DNA of 64,000 bases from assembly GCF_015207395.1 (NCBI RefSeq), contig NZ_JADEWX010000010.1, forward strand, positions 1 through 64,000, read 5' to 3'. Each line of letters opens with the position of its first letter. The stretch's first letter is position 1. Made by a program: the position numbers and the translations under genes. This DNA is from Nodosilinea sp. LEGE 07088 (GTDB lineage Bacteria > Cyanobacteriota > Cyanobacteriia > Phormidesmidales > Phormidesmidaceae). The notes beneath the pieces were generated by a model. That model was not told the origin of the DNA, made no database searches, and worked only from the letters and a program-made list of their open reading frames with translations. Below are positions 23,055-30,950 of this stretch, one piece after another.

Positions 23055-24026
23055 TCATGACCATTGCGATCGCAGCTGTTGGCGCTGATTAATGTATTTG
23101 TCTACGGACAAAGCCGCTGTGCAGCCCTCAGCTGCGGCAATTACGACCTGCCGAATCTCTTTGCAGATCACATCCCCAATGGCATAAACGCCCTCTATAG
23201 AGGTGGACATATCCGCTTGGTTCACTTTAATGCACCCCTTCGGTGTGATATCGATTTGCTGACCCAGAAAATCTACGATGGGCATGTTTCCATGCAGATA
23301 GACAAATACTCCGTCCACATCCATCAATTCTTGACTGCCAGCAGCATTCAGGGTGGTGACACCCTCAACGAATTCGTTGCCAACAATACCCACTAAATGC
23401 TTCGGGTTCATGACTTCTACCGTAGGGATACGATGAACCCTTTCTATTTGTTCGGCTGACGGTGCTCTACCCTTCAGAAAGAGATAAATCTTGCTAGCGT
23501 ATTTGGCAATGATCTCTAGCTCGGCAAAGACATCTGGCGGTTCCCCAATGACGGCGACGGGTTTACCTTTATAAAAAGCAGCGTCACAAATTCCACAATA
23601 ACTGACGCCTTTGCCAATAAATTCAGCTTCTCCCTTGAGTCGGGGCTTATGCCCCATCGAACCCGTCGCGATAATGACAGCTTTACTTTTGTAGATTTTG
23701 TCAGCTGCTATCACTTCTTTGGGTTCTTTCGCGAAATTAACGCCAAATACCTGGGCTTGAATAATTTGTGCGCCAAAGCTTTCAGCTTGTTGGTGAAAAA
23801 GAGATAACAACTCCTTCCCTGAGATTGCCTGCGGTACGCCAGGATAATTTTCCATCTTGTGGGTCATGCTCAGAGCCCCTGCCGTAGAACTTTTGTCTAA
23901 AACGACTGTCTTAAGATTCGCTCGGGCAGCATAAATGGCGGCACTAAGTCCTGCGGGTCCTCCACCGATGATCACAACGTCATAGACTTCATCGGATTCT
24001 GTATCGAAGGAGAAATCTGACATCAT
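23055..24026 (-). CDS. Thioredoxin-reductase-like flavoprotein lacking a normal NADPH site
   Basis: About 323 residues from MMSDFSFDTE, with AGGAGGG just upstream. FAD site VVIIGGGPAGLSAAIYAARA; redox pair YCGICDAAFY (CxxC); C-terminal IEGVYAIGDV. The second nucleotide fold is unusual: where NADPH enzymes have GGGxSA and HRR, this protein has VIGEPPDVFAELEII and LKGRAPSAEQ. The same loss marks cyanobacterial DDOR and the ferredoxin-dependent FFTR enzymes, so it may take electrons from ferredoxin or use thiol-disulfide exchange only. It is transcribed toward the window start; the upstream frame includes a remnant of another gene. Confidence 0.85.
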   Translation of the reverse strand: MMSDFSFDTESDEVYDVVIIGGGPAGLSAAIYAARANLKTVVLDKSSTAGALSMTHKMENYPGVPQAISGKELLSLFHQQAESFGAQIIQAQVFGVNFAKEPKEVIAADKIYKSKAVIIATGSMGHKPRLKGEAEFIGKGVSYCGICDAAFYKGKPVAVIGEPPDVFAELEIIAKYASKIYLFLKGRAPSAEQIERVHRIPTVEVMNPKHLVGIVGNEFVEGVTTLNAAGSQELMDVDGVFVYLHGNMPIVDFLGQQIDITPKGCIKVNQADMSTSIEGVYAIGDVICKEIRQVVIAAAEGCTAALSVDKYINQRQQLRSQWS

Positions 24027-24050
24027 TGAGCCCTCCTGAATGGGTTGGCA

Positions 24051-24128
24051 ATCGTCAAAATAAACGTTTGACCATTCGTAGGCCAAGGAACCGCCGCCAA
24101 AGCCGTGTAGCAAGACTACTGTTTCTAC
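24051..24128 (-). pseudogene. Short remnant of an alpha/beta hydrolase gene
   Basis: Minus-strand codons read VETVVLLHGFGGGSLAYEWS then NVYFD. This matches the oxyanion-hole strand of the intact hydrolase at 33552-34445 (VFLHGLGGGSSAYEWSKVY). Only ~26 residues remain, in frame with the following flavoprotein gene, giving that gene a false N-terminal extension. Confidence 0.75.
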
Positions 24129-24219
24129 ATTGCAGCGACCAACCTGACCGTCGCGGCTGACCGAGGTTGACGAGAATCAACTCCTGCCGCCATCGGTTTA
24201 GACTCGAAAGACGAGTGGT

Positions 24220-24561
24220 TTATGGTTTCCATCCTTGCGCAGCTTGCTTTAATACATAAGCTGCAACATCTTCGGCATCCTGATTGGTCAACTTTCCTTG
24301 AAACATCGGCATGGCATTCTTACCTTGTTTTACTTGTGCCGTAATTGCGTCAACTGAATCCATTCCATAGGTTTCAAGAACCTCTTTTTTTAGAGTTTTG
24401 TTTGGCATAACGACATTAAGCCCGCCTTGATGACAAGCTGCACAATTCGCTTCAAACACTTTTTCGCCATTCTGGAGATCGGCGGCTAAGGCTCCTACGG
24501 GATGAAAGATGAGCCCTAGAACACATAAAATCCCGAAAGCTATCAAGAACAGTTTCTGCAT
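24220..24561 (-). CDS. petJ: Cytochrome c6-like soluble cytochrome
   Basis: 113 residues. A signal peptide (MQKLFLIAFGILCVLGLIF..GALAAD) is followed by a mature chain of ~87 residues. CAACH binds heme c and the axial Met lies in NAMPMFQGKL; EDVAAYVLKQAAQGW is the family ending. Cytochrome c6 carries electrons in the thylakoid lumen from cytochrome b6f to photosystem I or an oxidase. The start is the ATG at 24561; longer upstream frames overlap the preceding DUF3122 gene. As a likely extra copy in a sulfide island with its own Rieske protein, it may serve electron flow during sulfide oxidation; that is inference. Confidence 0.9.
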   Translation of the reverse strand: MQKLFLIAFGILCVLGLIFHPVGALAADLQNGEKVFEANCAACHQGGLNVVMPNKTLKKEVLETYGMDSVDAITAQVKQGKNAMPMFQGKLTNQDAEDVAAYVLKQAAQGWKP

Positions 24562-24610
24562 GTCAAACTCCACATTGGTGTTCAAGAGATATGGCAGCTT
24601 TGAGGCTACT

Positions 24611-25141
24611 CTATTGATAAGTCGCTGTTGTTTTCCACTCCTGAATGACAGATGGAGCGATCGGCAATACAACATCGTCTGCGGCCAAATTTGGCAACCT
24701 GAGCTGTAAAGGAATCGCGGCTGGTAGCTGAGAGACAATGGGCTGCAAATCATACTGGCCCACGTTGGCTTCGGGAGCCGATGCATCGGTAAAGATGTCG
24801 CTTGAGGCATCTGCTGCCGTGAGAGATTGTCCCAGGGAGGTGATGAGGGTGAGCGGTCGCTCTCGATCGATCTCAGCCGTGCCGGGAAACCCCACTAGCC
24901 GCAAATAAAAGCGGGTGCTGCCATCGGGTCGGATGCGATTGAAGGCGATCGCTTGCCAAGTATTACCGTGCTGATCACTGACCGTCTGCCGAGACTGGTA
25001 GACCACCTGCCCAGGTGCTTCCTCCAATTGGCGAATTGCGGCTTGGGCAGGCCAGGGGTAGACCAGAACGCTCAAAAGGCAAGCGCCTAACAGCGCTATT
25101 GCGGCTAACTGGGACACCATTTTTTGGACGAAATTGCCCAT
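24611..25141 (-). CDS. DUF3122 family exported protein
   Basis: About 176 residues. AGGAGG sits 5 bases before the ATG at 25141. A signal peptide (QLAAIALLGACLLSVLVYPW..AQA) precedes a beta-rich domain: REL-type start RQLEEAPGQVVYQSRQTV, NTWQAIAFNRIRPDGSTRFY, LRLVGFPGTAEID, ending VLPIAPSVIQEW. This pattern is DUF3122, a cyanobacterial lumenal/periplasmic family of unknown function. It lies between the cytochrome c6 and DUF3365 cytochrome genes on the same strand, so it may assist a lumenal electron carrier. Confidence 0.8.
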   Translation of the reverse strand: MGNFVQKMVSQLAAIALLGACLLSVLVYPWPAQAAIRQLEEAPGQVVYQSRQTVSDQHGNTWQAIAFNRIRPDGSTRFYLRLVGFPGTAEIDRERPLTLITSLGQSLTAADASSDIFTDASAPEANVGQYDLQPIVSQLPAAIPLQLRLPNLAADDVVLPIAPSVIQEWKTTATYQ

Positions 25142-25151
25142 CGTTATCCTC

Positions 25152-25760
25152 CTAAGATCCTGAGAGGGCATCTTCTAGCGCTTGTTTGACCTCGGGAATA
25201 AAGACCGCATACATGCCCCGCAAATCGCCGACGTTAAAGTCATAGGCGAGATCTTGGGGATAGTTGTCTTTAACGAATTGCGGACGGTTGTTCTGAGCCC
25301 CATGACAGGCGAGGCAGCTCGCTTCCACATTGATGCGGCGGTAGTAGCGCGTCCCAGTTACGCCATCCAGGGTTTCGGGTTCCCAAAAACCCGTGAGGTC
25401 GGGGTCTTGCTCAAACTTAGCCAGGGCCATTCTGGCGTGGAGATTGTCGGGGGCGTGGGCCGGATTGCGGTATTTTGTGGCCATCTGTTTCACCTGCCAG
25501 CCGTTTTCTTGACTGAGCTGCATGGCTTTCATGCCCACCGGTTTGCAGACTTGTTTCATGGTTTCTGCGGTCGGCGCTTCGGGAGCATCCTTTAAATAGG
25601 CGGCAAGATTGCTCCGCATGGCATCTAAATTTTCAATTTCTTCGACGGCTTTGGCGAGTTGGGCGGGGTCAGGCTGAGCCTGGGCGATCGCGGGCAGGCC
25701 CACGAGTACCCAAACAACCAGGGATACGCCGAGGACTAAGCGAGAAAAAAATTTAATCAT
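25152..25760 (-). CDS. Tll0287-like (DUF3365) c-type heme protein, exported
   Basis: About 202 residues from MIKFFSRLVLGVS. A signal peptide ends near IAQAQP. The PAS-like DUF3365 body contains CKPVGMKAMQL, KYRNPAHAPDN, ARMALAKFEQDP, and YYRRINVEASCLACHG, a CxxCH heme c site. The cyanobacterial Tll0287 protein is the structural prototype, a possible redox or gas sensor. The gene is 10 bases upstream of the DUF3122 gene and directly follows SQR, so it is likely part of the sqr operon and may sense redox state in the lumen or periplasm. Confidence 0.85.
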   Translation of the reverse strand: MIKFFSRLVLGVSLVVWVLVGLPAIAQAQPDPAQLAKAVEEIENLDAMRSNLAAYLKDAPEAPTAETMKQVCKPVGMKAMQLSQENGWQVKQMATKYRNPAHAPDNLHARMALAKFEQDPDLTGFWEPETLDGVTGTRYYRRINVEASCLACHGAQNNRPQFVKDNYPQDLAYDFNVGDLRGMYAVFIPEVKQALEDALSGS

Positions 25761-25845
25761 GGTCGGGGTGGTGGCGTGATCAAAAGTAGTCGTCGTTAAT
25801 CGGCAAAAGGGGCACAGTCGCGCTTGGTCGGGATGCACGCGCAAC

Positions 25846-27165
25846 TCAACCCACCAAGGATTCAGACCCTGGGGCTGCCGTTTTAGCACTGCTGGAAACA
25901 TCCTTCAACAGTTGCAGCCCGAACAGCGATCGCAGCCCCAGCCGCTCGTACCAGGGCATGCCCACGCCAAAGCGAATTTTCATCATGAAATATTCTTCAA
26001 AAGCGGCTTTCACCCACACCACCCAGGGGCCACGCACCGCGTAGGAGCGTTTCCGCTTTCCGGTTTTGGGGTCGGGGAGTACCGGAGCGGCAATGTAGGC
26101 AATACCCGTCTCGCCAAACTCCGCGAAACAGAGGGCCTCTAAGGTCGGTACTTGAGGCTTGGCGTTGATCGCTTTGAGGTCAACCGCGATATTGTGGGCC
26201 GCAGCGGTCGCCATCGCTTCAGCCATTTGTCCGCTTTTGGGGAGCCCAATCGGCACCGGAGTGACATCGGGCTGGGCCAATTTGACACTGACCCCGGCGG
26301 CATAGATATTGGCAAACTCGGGGTGACGCTGGGTGGGCAAAATGGGAATAAAGCCTTTGTCATCGCCGAGCCCAGGCACCTCTCGGATAAACTGCGCTCC
26401 CTGAAAGGCAGGCAAAATCATGGCGTAATGAAAGGGCAACTGGCGGCCATCGGCCAGGGTCACCGTTTGGGGCTCCACGGCGGTAATGGTGGCATTGTCA
26501 ATCACCTCAATTCCCCGTTCTTGCATCAGCTCGGCGGTCAGCTCTCGGGCCTGGCGTACCCCCGAGACGCCTAAATGTCCGGCGTAGGGTTCTGGGGTGA
26601 CGTAGGTGATCGGGGCTTGATCTCGCAACCCTCGACGGCGCAATTCTTGATCGGCAATCAGGGCAAATTCATAGGCGGGGCCAAAGCAGCCTGCACCGGG
26701 AGCCGCTCCTACCACGATGGGGCCAGGATTTTCTAAAAAGTCGAGCCAGGCCTGACGGGCTTCGAGAGCATGGTCGGGGGTGCAGACCGAGTGGGTATAG
26801 CCCCCATGGGGGCCAGTGCCCGGTACCCGGTCCCAGGCGAGGGAGGCACCGGTGGCAATGAGCAGGTAGTCATAGGCGATCGCCTCCTGCCCCTCAATCG
26901 TTAGGCACTGCTGGGTGGTGTCGAGCGCTGTGACCTGGCCCGACACCCAGTTGAGGTGATGGCGCTGAGCGAGTTGAGCCAAGCCCATCTGAACATGCGA
27001 CAGGGGTTTCAAATTGAAAGCGACCTGAATCAACCCTGGAATAAAGGTGAATTCAGATTTATCGGACACCAGGGTTACTGTATGCTCCTTAGGCAACAGA
27101 TGCCTGAGTTCGTAGGCGGCTGGCAAGCCCCCCAATCCGGCTCCAATTACAACAACATTAGCCAT
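25846..27165 (-). CDS. sqr: Sulfide:quinone oxidoreductase
   Basis: 439 residues. FAD-binding VVVIGAGLGGLPAAYEL; all three SQR cysteines occur at near-canonical positions: Cys128 (HSVCTPDH), Cys160 (GAGCFGPAYEF) and Cys346 (EALCFAEFG). The C-terminal amphipathic region (YFMMKIRFGVGMPWYERLGL) anchors it at the membrane. SQR oxidises sulfide to persulfide/polysulfide and passes electrons to the plastoquinone pool, which permits sulfide detoxification or sulfide-driven anoxygenic photosynthesis. It heads a minus-strand run with DUF3365, DUF3122 and cytochrome c6. Upstream lies a small inverted-repeat element and then two AACTAATT motifs. Confidence 0.92.
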   Translation of the reverse strand: MANVVVIGAGLGGLPAAYELRHLLPKEHTVTLVSDKSEFTFIPGLIQVAFNLKPLSHVQMGLAQLAQRHHLNWVSGQVTALDTTQQCLTIEGQEAIAYDYLLIATGASLAWDRVPGTGPHGGYTHSVCTPDHALEARQAWLDFLENPGPIVVGAAPGAGCFGPAYEFALIADQELRRRGLRDQAPITYVTPEPYAGHLGVSGVRQARELTAELMQERGIEVIDNATITAVEPQTVTLADGRQLPFHYAMILPAFQGAQFIREVPGLGDDKGFIPILPTQRHPEFANIYAAGVSVKLAQPDVTPVPIGLPKSGQMAEAMATAAAHNIAVDLKAINAKPQVPTLEALCFAEFGETGIAYIAAPVLPDPKTGKRKRSYAVRGPWVVWVKAAFEEYFMMKIRFGVGMPWYERLGLRSLFGLQLLKDVSSSAKTAAPGSESLVG

Positions 27166-27195
27166 AGTGTGCTTTCATCCTCTATGTTTTCATTC

Positions 27196-27352
27196 ACCTG
27201 TTGGGCAACTTTCCTGAAAAGCCTGTCAATCTTGCATTTGCCCTTATTCCAAGGTTGGGAGAAGGGCACCAAAAACCTTTCAAACTCTCTCCTCTACCAG
27301 ATTTGGGAGAGGAGGGCTGGGGAGGTGAGGGCTAAATAGTTGCACAACAGGT
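27196..27352. mobile_element. 157-bp MITE-like element just upstream of sqr
   Basis: Terminal inverted repeats ACCTGTTGGGCAACT (27196-27210) and AGTTGCACAACAGGT (27338-27352) match at 14 of 15 positions. The inside contains a CTCTCCTC / GGGAGAGGAGGG imperfect palindrome followed by CTGGGGAGGTGAGGG, a type of short repeat common in cyanobacterial intergenic DNA. It encodes no protein. I see no clear target duplication. Confidence 0.6.
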
Positions 27353-27511
27353 CACTCGGACTTTTTTATCAGGCGTTTATTCATCCCTCGGGGCAACACA
27401 GCTCTCCGAACGTCTGAGCTTCAGCCAATAGGAGAGTAGGCCAACATTTTGAGGAAGTTATGAGGCACCTCACTCAAGCATCATCCACTCCTTTCTTTAT
27501 TTGAGCATACT

Positions 27512-27617
27512 ACTAATTAGTTATATGGTTTTACAAATAGACTAAGATCTATGCATCGCCTTTGAGGATTGCTTTCTTGGTCGGGGACAAGAACCAACAA
27601 CTAATTGGTTATATAGT
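27512..27617. promoter_or_regulatory. Paired AACTAATT motifs in the sqr / DUF302 divergent region
   Basis: The palindrome ACTAATTAGT (27512-27521, followed by TATATGG) and, 80 bases on, AACTAATTGGTTATATAG (27599-27616) share the AACTA(A/T)(A/T)T octamer and the TTATAT flank. They lie between sqr (minus) and the DUF302 gene (plus), consistent with operators for both. Confidence 0.5.
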
Positions 27618-27711
27618 GAAAATAAGTTAATCAATCAAGGGCTGGTCTGAAAGTCATCCTGATGGACAGATGCCTTGATTCACAAGCACTGTAGTCATAG
27701 AGATCCGATTG

Positions 27712-28131
27712 ATGTATCACTTTAGTAAAGTTGTAAATGCCTCATTTGCAGAGGCCATAGAACAGGTGACAGAGTCGCTCCGAGAAGAAGGGCTCGGGAT
27801 CCTGACCGAAATTGACGTGCAGGCCGCCTTTAAGAAAAAGCTCGGCAAAGACTTTCGCAATTACAAAATTCTCGGGGCCTGCCATCCCGGCATCGCCTAC
27901 AACATGATTCAAGCGGATGACAAAGCTGGGACGCTTTACCCCTGCAATGTGGTGGTCCAAGAGCATGAAGATGGCCGCGTCGAGGTCTCGGCGGTCGATC
28001 CGCTGATGATGTTTTTAATGGTGCATACCCCTGAGGCCAAGGCGATTGCGTTAGAAGCCAGCGAAAAAATGCAGGCTGTGATCGATCGCCTGCCCGCCGC
28101 CACAATGCCTGAGTTGGCTGGGGTGGCCTGA
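27712..28131 (+). CDS. DUF302 domain protein
   Basis: About 139 residues. The DUF302 pattern is clear: FAEAIEQVTESLREEGLGIL, FKKKLGKDFRNYKILGACHP, then CNVVVQEHEDGRVEVSAVDP. I start at the ATG at 27712; the frame could open one codon earlier at TTG. DUF302 proteins are small, often found with sulfur-oxidation and SQR genes; their biochemical role is unknown, though Cys and His in GACHPG and YPCNVV may matter. It begins a plus-strand run with the DUF2892 protein and is divergent from sqr. Confidence 0.88.
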   Translation: MYHFSKVVNASFAEAIEQVTESLREEGLGILTEIDVQAAFKKKLGKDFRNYKILGACHPGIAYNMIQADDKAGTLYPCNVVVQEHEDGRVEVSAVDPLMMFLMVHTPEAKAIALEASEKMQAVIDRLPAATMPELAGVA

Positions 28132-28255
28132 GTTTTGCCTCAGTCCTGGAATGTTGAGTTCCTGAACGGATAGCCGCTGCTCACAACATCCACACATTCG
28201 CCTGATTTGATTTTACTGATTCAATTTTGACCAATCATCTTTGGAGATAAATCCT

Positions 28256-28471
28256 ATGTTGAACAATGTCGGTACCATTGATCGCTTACTGCGCCTAATC
28301 GCAGCCGCTGTTCTGCTGTATTTGGGTTTGCAAACCCATGCTGGATCAGCCCTGGGAATCGGGCTGGCTGTGGTCGGGGGCATTGCCCTGCTCACGGGCC
28401 TGATCGGTTCCTGTGCCCTGTACGGATTGCTCGGGATCAATACCCGCAAGTCCAACCAATCCCTGTCATAA
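28256..28471 (+). CDS. DUF2892 small membrane protein
   Basis: About 71 residues: MLNNVGTIDRLLRLIAAAVL opens the DUF2892 domain, followed by two membrane helices (AAAVLLYLGLQ; GIGLAVVGGIALLTGLIGSC) and a conserved C-A-L-Y-G-L-L-G-I-N-T ending. GGAG lies 11 bases before the ATG. The same domain is the membrane half of the rhodanese at 11617. DUF2892 proteins commonly accompany rhodaneses and SQR; they may help hold sulfur carriers at the membrane. Likely co-transcribed with DUF302. Confidence 0.88.
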   Translation: MLNNVGTIDRLLRLIAAAVLLYLGLQTHAGSALGIGLAVVGGIALLTGLIGSCALYGLLGINTRKSNQSLS

Positions 28472-28824
28472 AGTCAGACGATTTTATTCAGAGTGATTGA
28501 ACGGCGATGGAGACTTTCAGGTCGGGTGAGCGATCGCTTCCTTTGACTCACGGCCCTTGGTGGTGCAGAAAACTCTGGAAATTCCTATGAATAAGGGATT
28601 CTCACTGAGACAGTAATTTGAGGATCGCTTAAAAAATTGGATGAGGGAAGTGGATTCAAGCTGATATTTTGACCGTCTCAGCCATTCACCATGAGACTCA
28701 AAAAAGTTTTCTGCGCCCCTGAGTGATCAAATCTCCTTCGTTGAGATCGACCTACTGACTTTCCCTGAGTAGACGACGGCAGGAGTTTGCTTATCATTCA
28801 CCAATCACGTTGTTAGAGGTTCAC
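28472..28824. other. Intergenic region before the PII-like gene
   Basis: About 350 bases without an open frame of note. I see no clear palindrome, terminator with a T run, or copy of the AACTA(A/T)(A/T)T motif. A promoter for the PII-like gene is presumably here, but I cannot locate it. Confidence 0.5.
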
Positions 28825-29121
28825 ATGGCTACGTTAACCCAAGGTACCCTCGTCACCATTATTGGTGAAGCGGTTTTGCAGGAACGTTTGATTCATTTGT
28901 TTACCCAGCTGAAAGTGTCAGGCTACACGCTGATTCCCGCTAAAGGAGCCGGTAGTCATGGTAGACGCATGGGCGATATTGCGGGCTACAACACCAATAT
29001 TGAAATCAAGACCATTGTTTCGAGCACCATTGCCGACCAGATCATGGAAGCCCTGAAGCCGTTTCAGGCCACCCATGCGTTGATTGCCTTTCAGCAAGAA
29101 GTGGAAGGGTTGTTTGATTAG
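28825..29121 (+). CDS. PII-like signalling protein
   Basis: 98 residues with the ferredoxin-like PII fold: LVTIIGEAVLQERLIHLFTQ, then VSGYTLIPAKGAGSHGRR, a T-loop-sized middle, and IKTIVSSTIADQIMEALKPF. It lacks the GxxxxYRG uridylylation region of GlnB and is shorter, resembling SbtB/PII-like proteins that bind adenyl nucleotides and control a membrane carrier. The start at 28825 has AGAGGT upstream. The nearest carrier on the strand is the ACR3-like transporter at 30951, a possible target. The nucleotide bound cannot be told from sequence. Confidence 0.8.
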   Translation: MATLTQGTLVTIIGEAVLQERLIHLFTQLKVSGYTLIPAKGAGSHGRRMGDIAGYNTNIEIKTIVSSTIADQIMEALKPFQATHALIAFQQEVEGLFD

Positions 29122-29250
29122 GTTGCAGCCGATGGCGTTGCAGCATCAAAGAATGAATGGTCAGAATTAGACATTCTGCTGGATGGCCCTCTAAGCCCCC
29201 AACTCCCAATTCTGAGGAAGCAAGACTATACCCCGATAGCTTCCTAGTTT

Positions 29251-29279
29251 TAGACCCTGAAGCATTGATTCGGGGTCTA
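29251..29279 (+). terminator. Hairpin after the PII-like gene
   Basis: TAGACCC (29251-29257) and GGGTCTA (29273-29279) form a 7-bp stem with a 15-base loop, about 130 bases after the PII-like stop. There is no T run after it, so termination is only possible. Confidence 0.35.
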
Positions 29280-29393
29280 CCGAATCAACCCAGCGCTGCA
29301 ATCTGGGTGAGTCCTAACAAATTGAGTTTTTGAGAGAACTACCGCACCATTCTTTCTGCACTGTCATTAAAAGAACTGGAGTTAATTTGAATA

Positions 29394-29927
29394 ATGGAAG
29401 ATGCCATTCCGTATGAAAGTCCGTCCCTATCGCGGCGGCAATTGCTCAACTTTTTAACCGGGGCTGCCGTAGCGGCCACCGCCAGCTCAGCACTGTACCC
29501 CGCTGCCAAATTTCTGGTACCGCCTCGAGAGGTGACTGAAGGGGGCGGGATTCTCGCTAAAGACAAACTGGGTAATCCCATTCCGGCGAGTCAAATTTTG
29601 GCTGAACCCCCTGGCACCCGTGCCCTGATTGCCGGATTAGCCGGTGAACCCACTTATTTGACGATCCAGATGGATGGTTCTGTGTCCCCCAGGGGGATTG
29701 TCGATAACTGCACGCACCTGGGCTGCACGTTTCCCTGGAACTCGAACGATCAGCAGTTTCAATGCCCGTGCCACGGATCCCTCTACGACCCCGATGGCAA
29801 TGTCGTGCGAGGCCCCGCGCCGCTCCCCCTCAAGATTGTTCATGTGGCGGTGAAAGATGACGCCATCTGGATTTATCCCTGGAATGAAACTGACCCCCGG
29901 ACGGGAGAACAGCCCTGGTGGGTCTAG
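29394..29927 (+). CDS. petC: Rieske iron-sulfur protein of the cytochrome b6f type (extra copy)
   Basis: 177 residues, full PetC length. An N-terminal Tat-like start (SPSLSRRQLLNFLTGAAVAA) and membrane helix precede the Rieske domain with CTHLGC and CPCHGSLY, the two Cys/His pairs that bind the 2Fe-2S cluster. Cytochrome b6f takes electrons from plastoquinol through this subunit. No petA lies beside it, unlike the usual petCA operon, so this looks like a PetC isoform placed in the sulfide island. It may replace the standard subunit when sulfide or low oxygen changes quinone redox poise; inference. Confidence 0.9.
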   Translation: MEDAIPYESPSLSRRQLLNFLTGAAVAATASSALYPAAKFLVPPREVTEGGGILAKDKLGNPIPASQILAEPPGTRALIAGLAGEPTYLTIQMDGSVSPRGIVDNCTHLGCTFPWNSNDQQFQCPCHGSLYDPDGNVVRGPAPLPLKIVHVAVKDDAIWIYPWNETDPRTGEQPWWV

Positions 29928-29973
29928 GGACTTAACAGACACCTGACTTGGCCCAGAAAACAGGAAGAATACT

Positions 29974-30462
29974 ATGTTCACCAAAATCTTAGTCCCCCTA
30001 GACCGTTCTCAACAGGCTGACGATGTCTTTGCCAAGGCGATCAAAACGGCCTTGGCTAACGATAGCCAGTTGATGCTATTCACAGCTCTGGACTGGGACT
30101 TTCATGTGGGGCTCGGTGCCTTTGACGCGATTGAAATGGAGACCGACCTGTCGGGGGCCTTTGCCGCCTCTCAGCAAAGCCAGTTAGAGGAAAAGCTGAG
30201 CGAGACCCGTCACTGGTTAAAACGTTATGTCGCTCAAGCAACCGAGCAGCACATCCCGGTTCAGTCTCGGTGTGCCGTGGGTCATCCGGGGCCCCTGATT
30301 CGCGACTTGGCCCAGGAGTGGGGAGCCGACTTAATTGTGTTAGGGCGTCGAGGCCTGGGAGGGATCTCTGAGATGTTCCTGGGCAGCGTGAGCAATTATG
30401 TCCTACACCATGTTGCCTGCTCAGTCTTAGTGGTGCAAGGACAAGCAGAGAGTCCAGACTGA
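29974..30462 (+). CDS. Universal stress protein (UspA family)
   Basis: 162 residues: MFTKILVPLDRSQQADDVF at the start, then GHPGPLIRDLAQEWGADLIV and GRRGLGGISEMFLGSVSNYV, the G2xG9GS/T ATP-binding motif of UspA proteins, ending CSVLVVQG. Members bind ATP and help survival under stress or anaerobiosis. It lies 46 bases after petC and 42 before the rhodanese on the same strand, so these are probably one transcript. Confidence 0.92.
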   Translation: MFTKILVPLDRSQQADDVFAKAIKTALANDSQLMLFTALDWDFHVGLGAFDAIEMETDLSGAFAASQQSQLEEKLSETRHWLKRYVAQATEQHIPVQSRCAVGHPGPLIRDLAQEWGADLIVLGRRGLGGISEMFLGSVSNYVLHHVACSVLVVQGQAESPD

Positions 30463-30504
30463 GCAGTGGACTAACCGTTTCACCACTCACATTGGAGAAA
30501 TGAT

Positions 30505-30906
30505 ATGGATTCGATGTCATCCCTGACTCCGTCGGTGGTTGAGCTGACGCCTGAAGAATTTGTCCACCGGCCTCATCCCCCACGACTGATTGATGTGCGC
30601 AGTGGATTGGAATATGCGCAGTTTCATGCGCCGGGGGCGATCAGCCTGAGCCTGCCGCGCATTTTGATGGGACGGTTGCCCTGGCTTAAAACCTGGGTGC
30701 TGCCCCACTGGTTTCGCACTTTGCCCAAAACAGAGGCGATCGCCCTGATTTGTCTGACCGCTCACCGCAGTCCGCTCGCGGCCCAGACCCTCGTGAAAGA
30801 CGGTTTTAGCCAAGTATTCAATATTACGGGGGGCATGGTGGCCTGGCAAAAAGCCGGACTCCCCACCCAAAAGGGCACCGCGAAAACCGCTGAGGTTTCT
30901 GATTAA
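30505..30906 (+). CDS. Single-domain rhodanese
   Basis: 133 residues. RLIDVRSGLEYAQFHAPGAI is the rhodanese N-terminal motif; the active-site loop is ICLTAHRSPLAAQ with the catalytic Cys, followed by FNITGGMVAWQKAG. The loop CLTAHRS differs from the common CxxGxR type found in the other rhodaneses here, which may change the sulfur donor used. An insertion of ~20 hydrophobic/aromatic residues (MGRLPWLKTWVLPHWFRTLP) may touch the membrane. It lies between the stress protein and the ACR3-like carrier. Confidence 0.88.
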   Translation: MDSMSSLTPSVVELTPEEFVHRPHPPRLIDVRSGLEYAQFHAPGAISLSLPRILMGRLPWLKTWVLPHWFRTLPKTEAIALICLTAHRSPLAAQTLVKDGFSQVFNITGGMVAWQKAGLPTQKGTAKTAEVSD

Positions 30907-30950
30907 GCAAACCATCATTCATCATCACAACGATTTAGGAGAGCCGTCCC

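Noticed and set aside
24562-24810. N-terminal extension of cytochrome c6 to 196 residues
   Set aside because: The extension overlaps the DUF3122 gene, and a normal signal peptide starts at 24561.
27285-27331. CRISPR-like short repeat
   Set aside because: Only one palindromic unit is present, inside a larger inverted-repeat element; no spacers follow.
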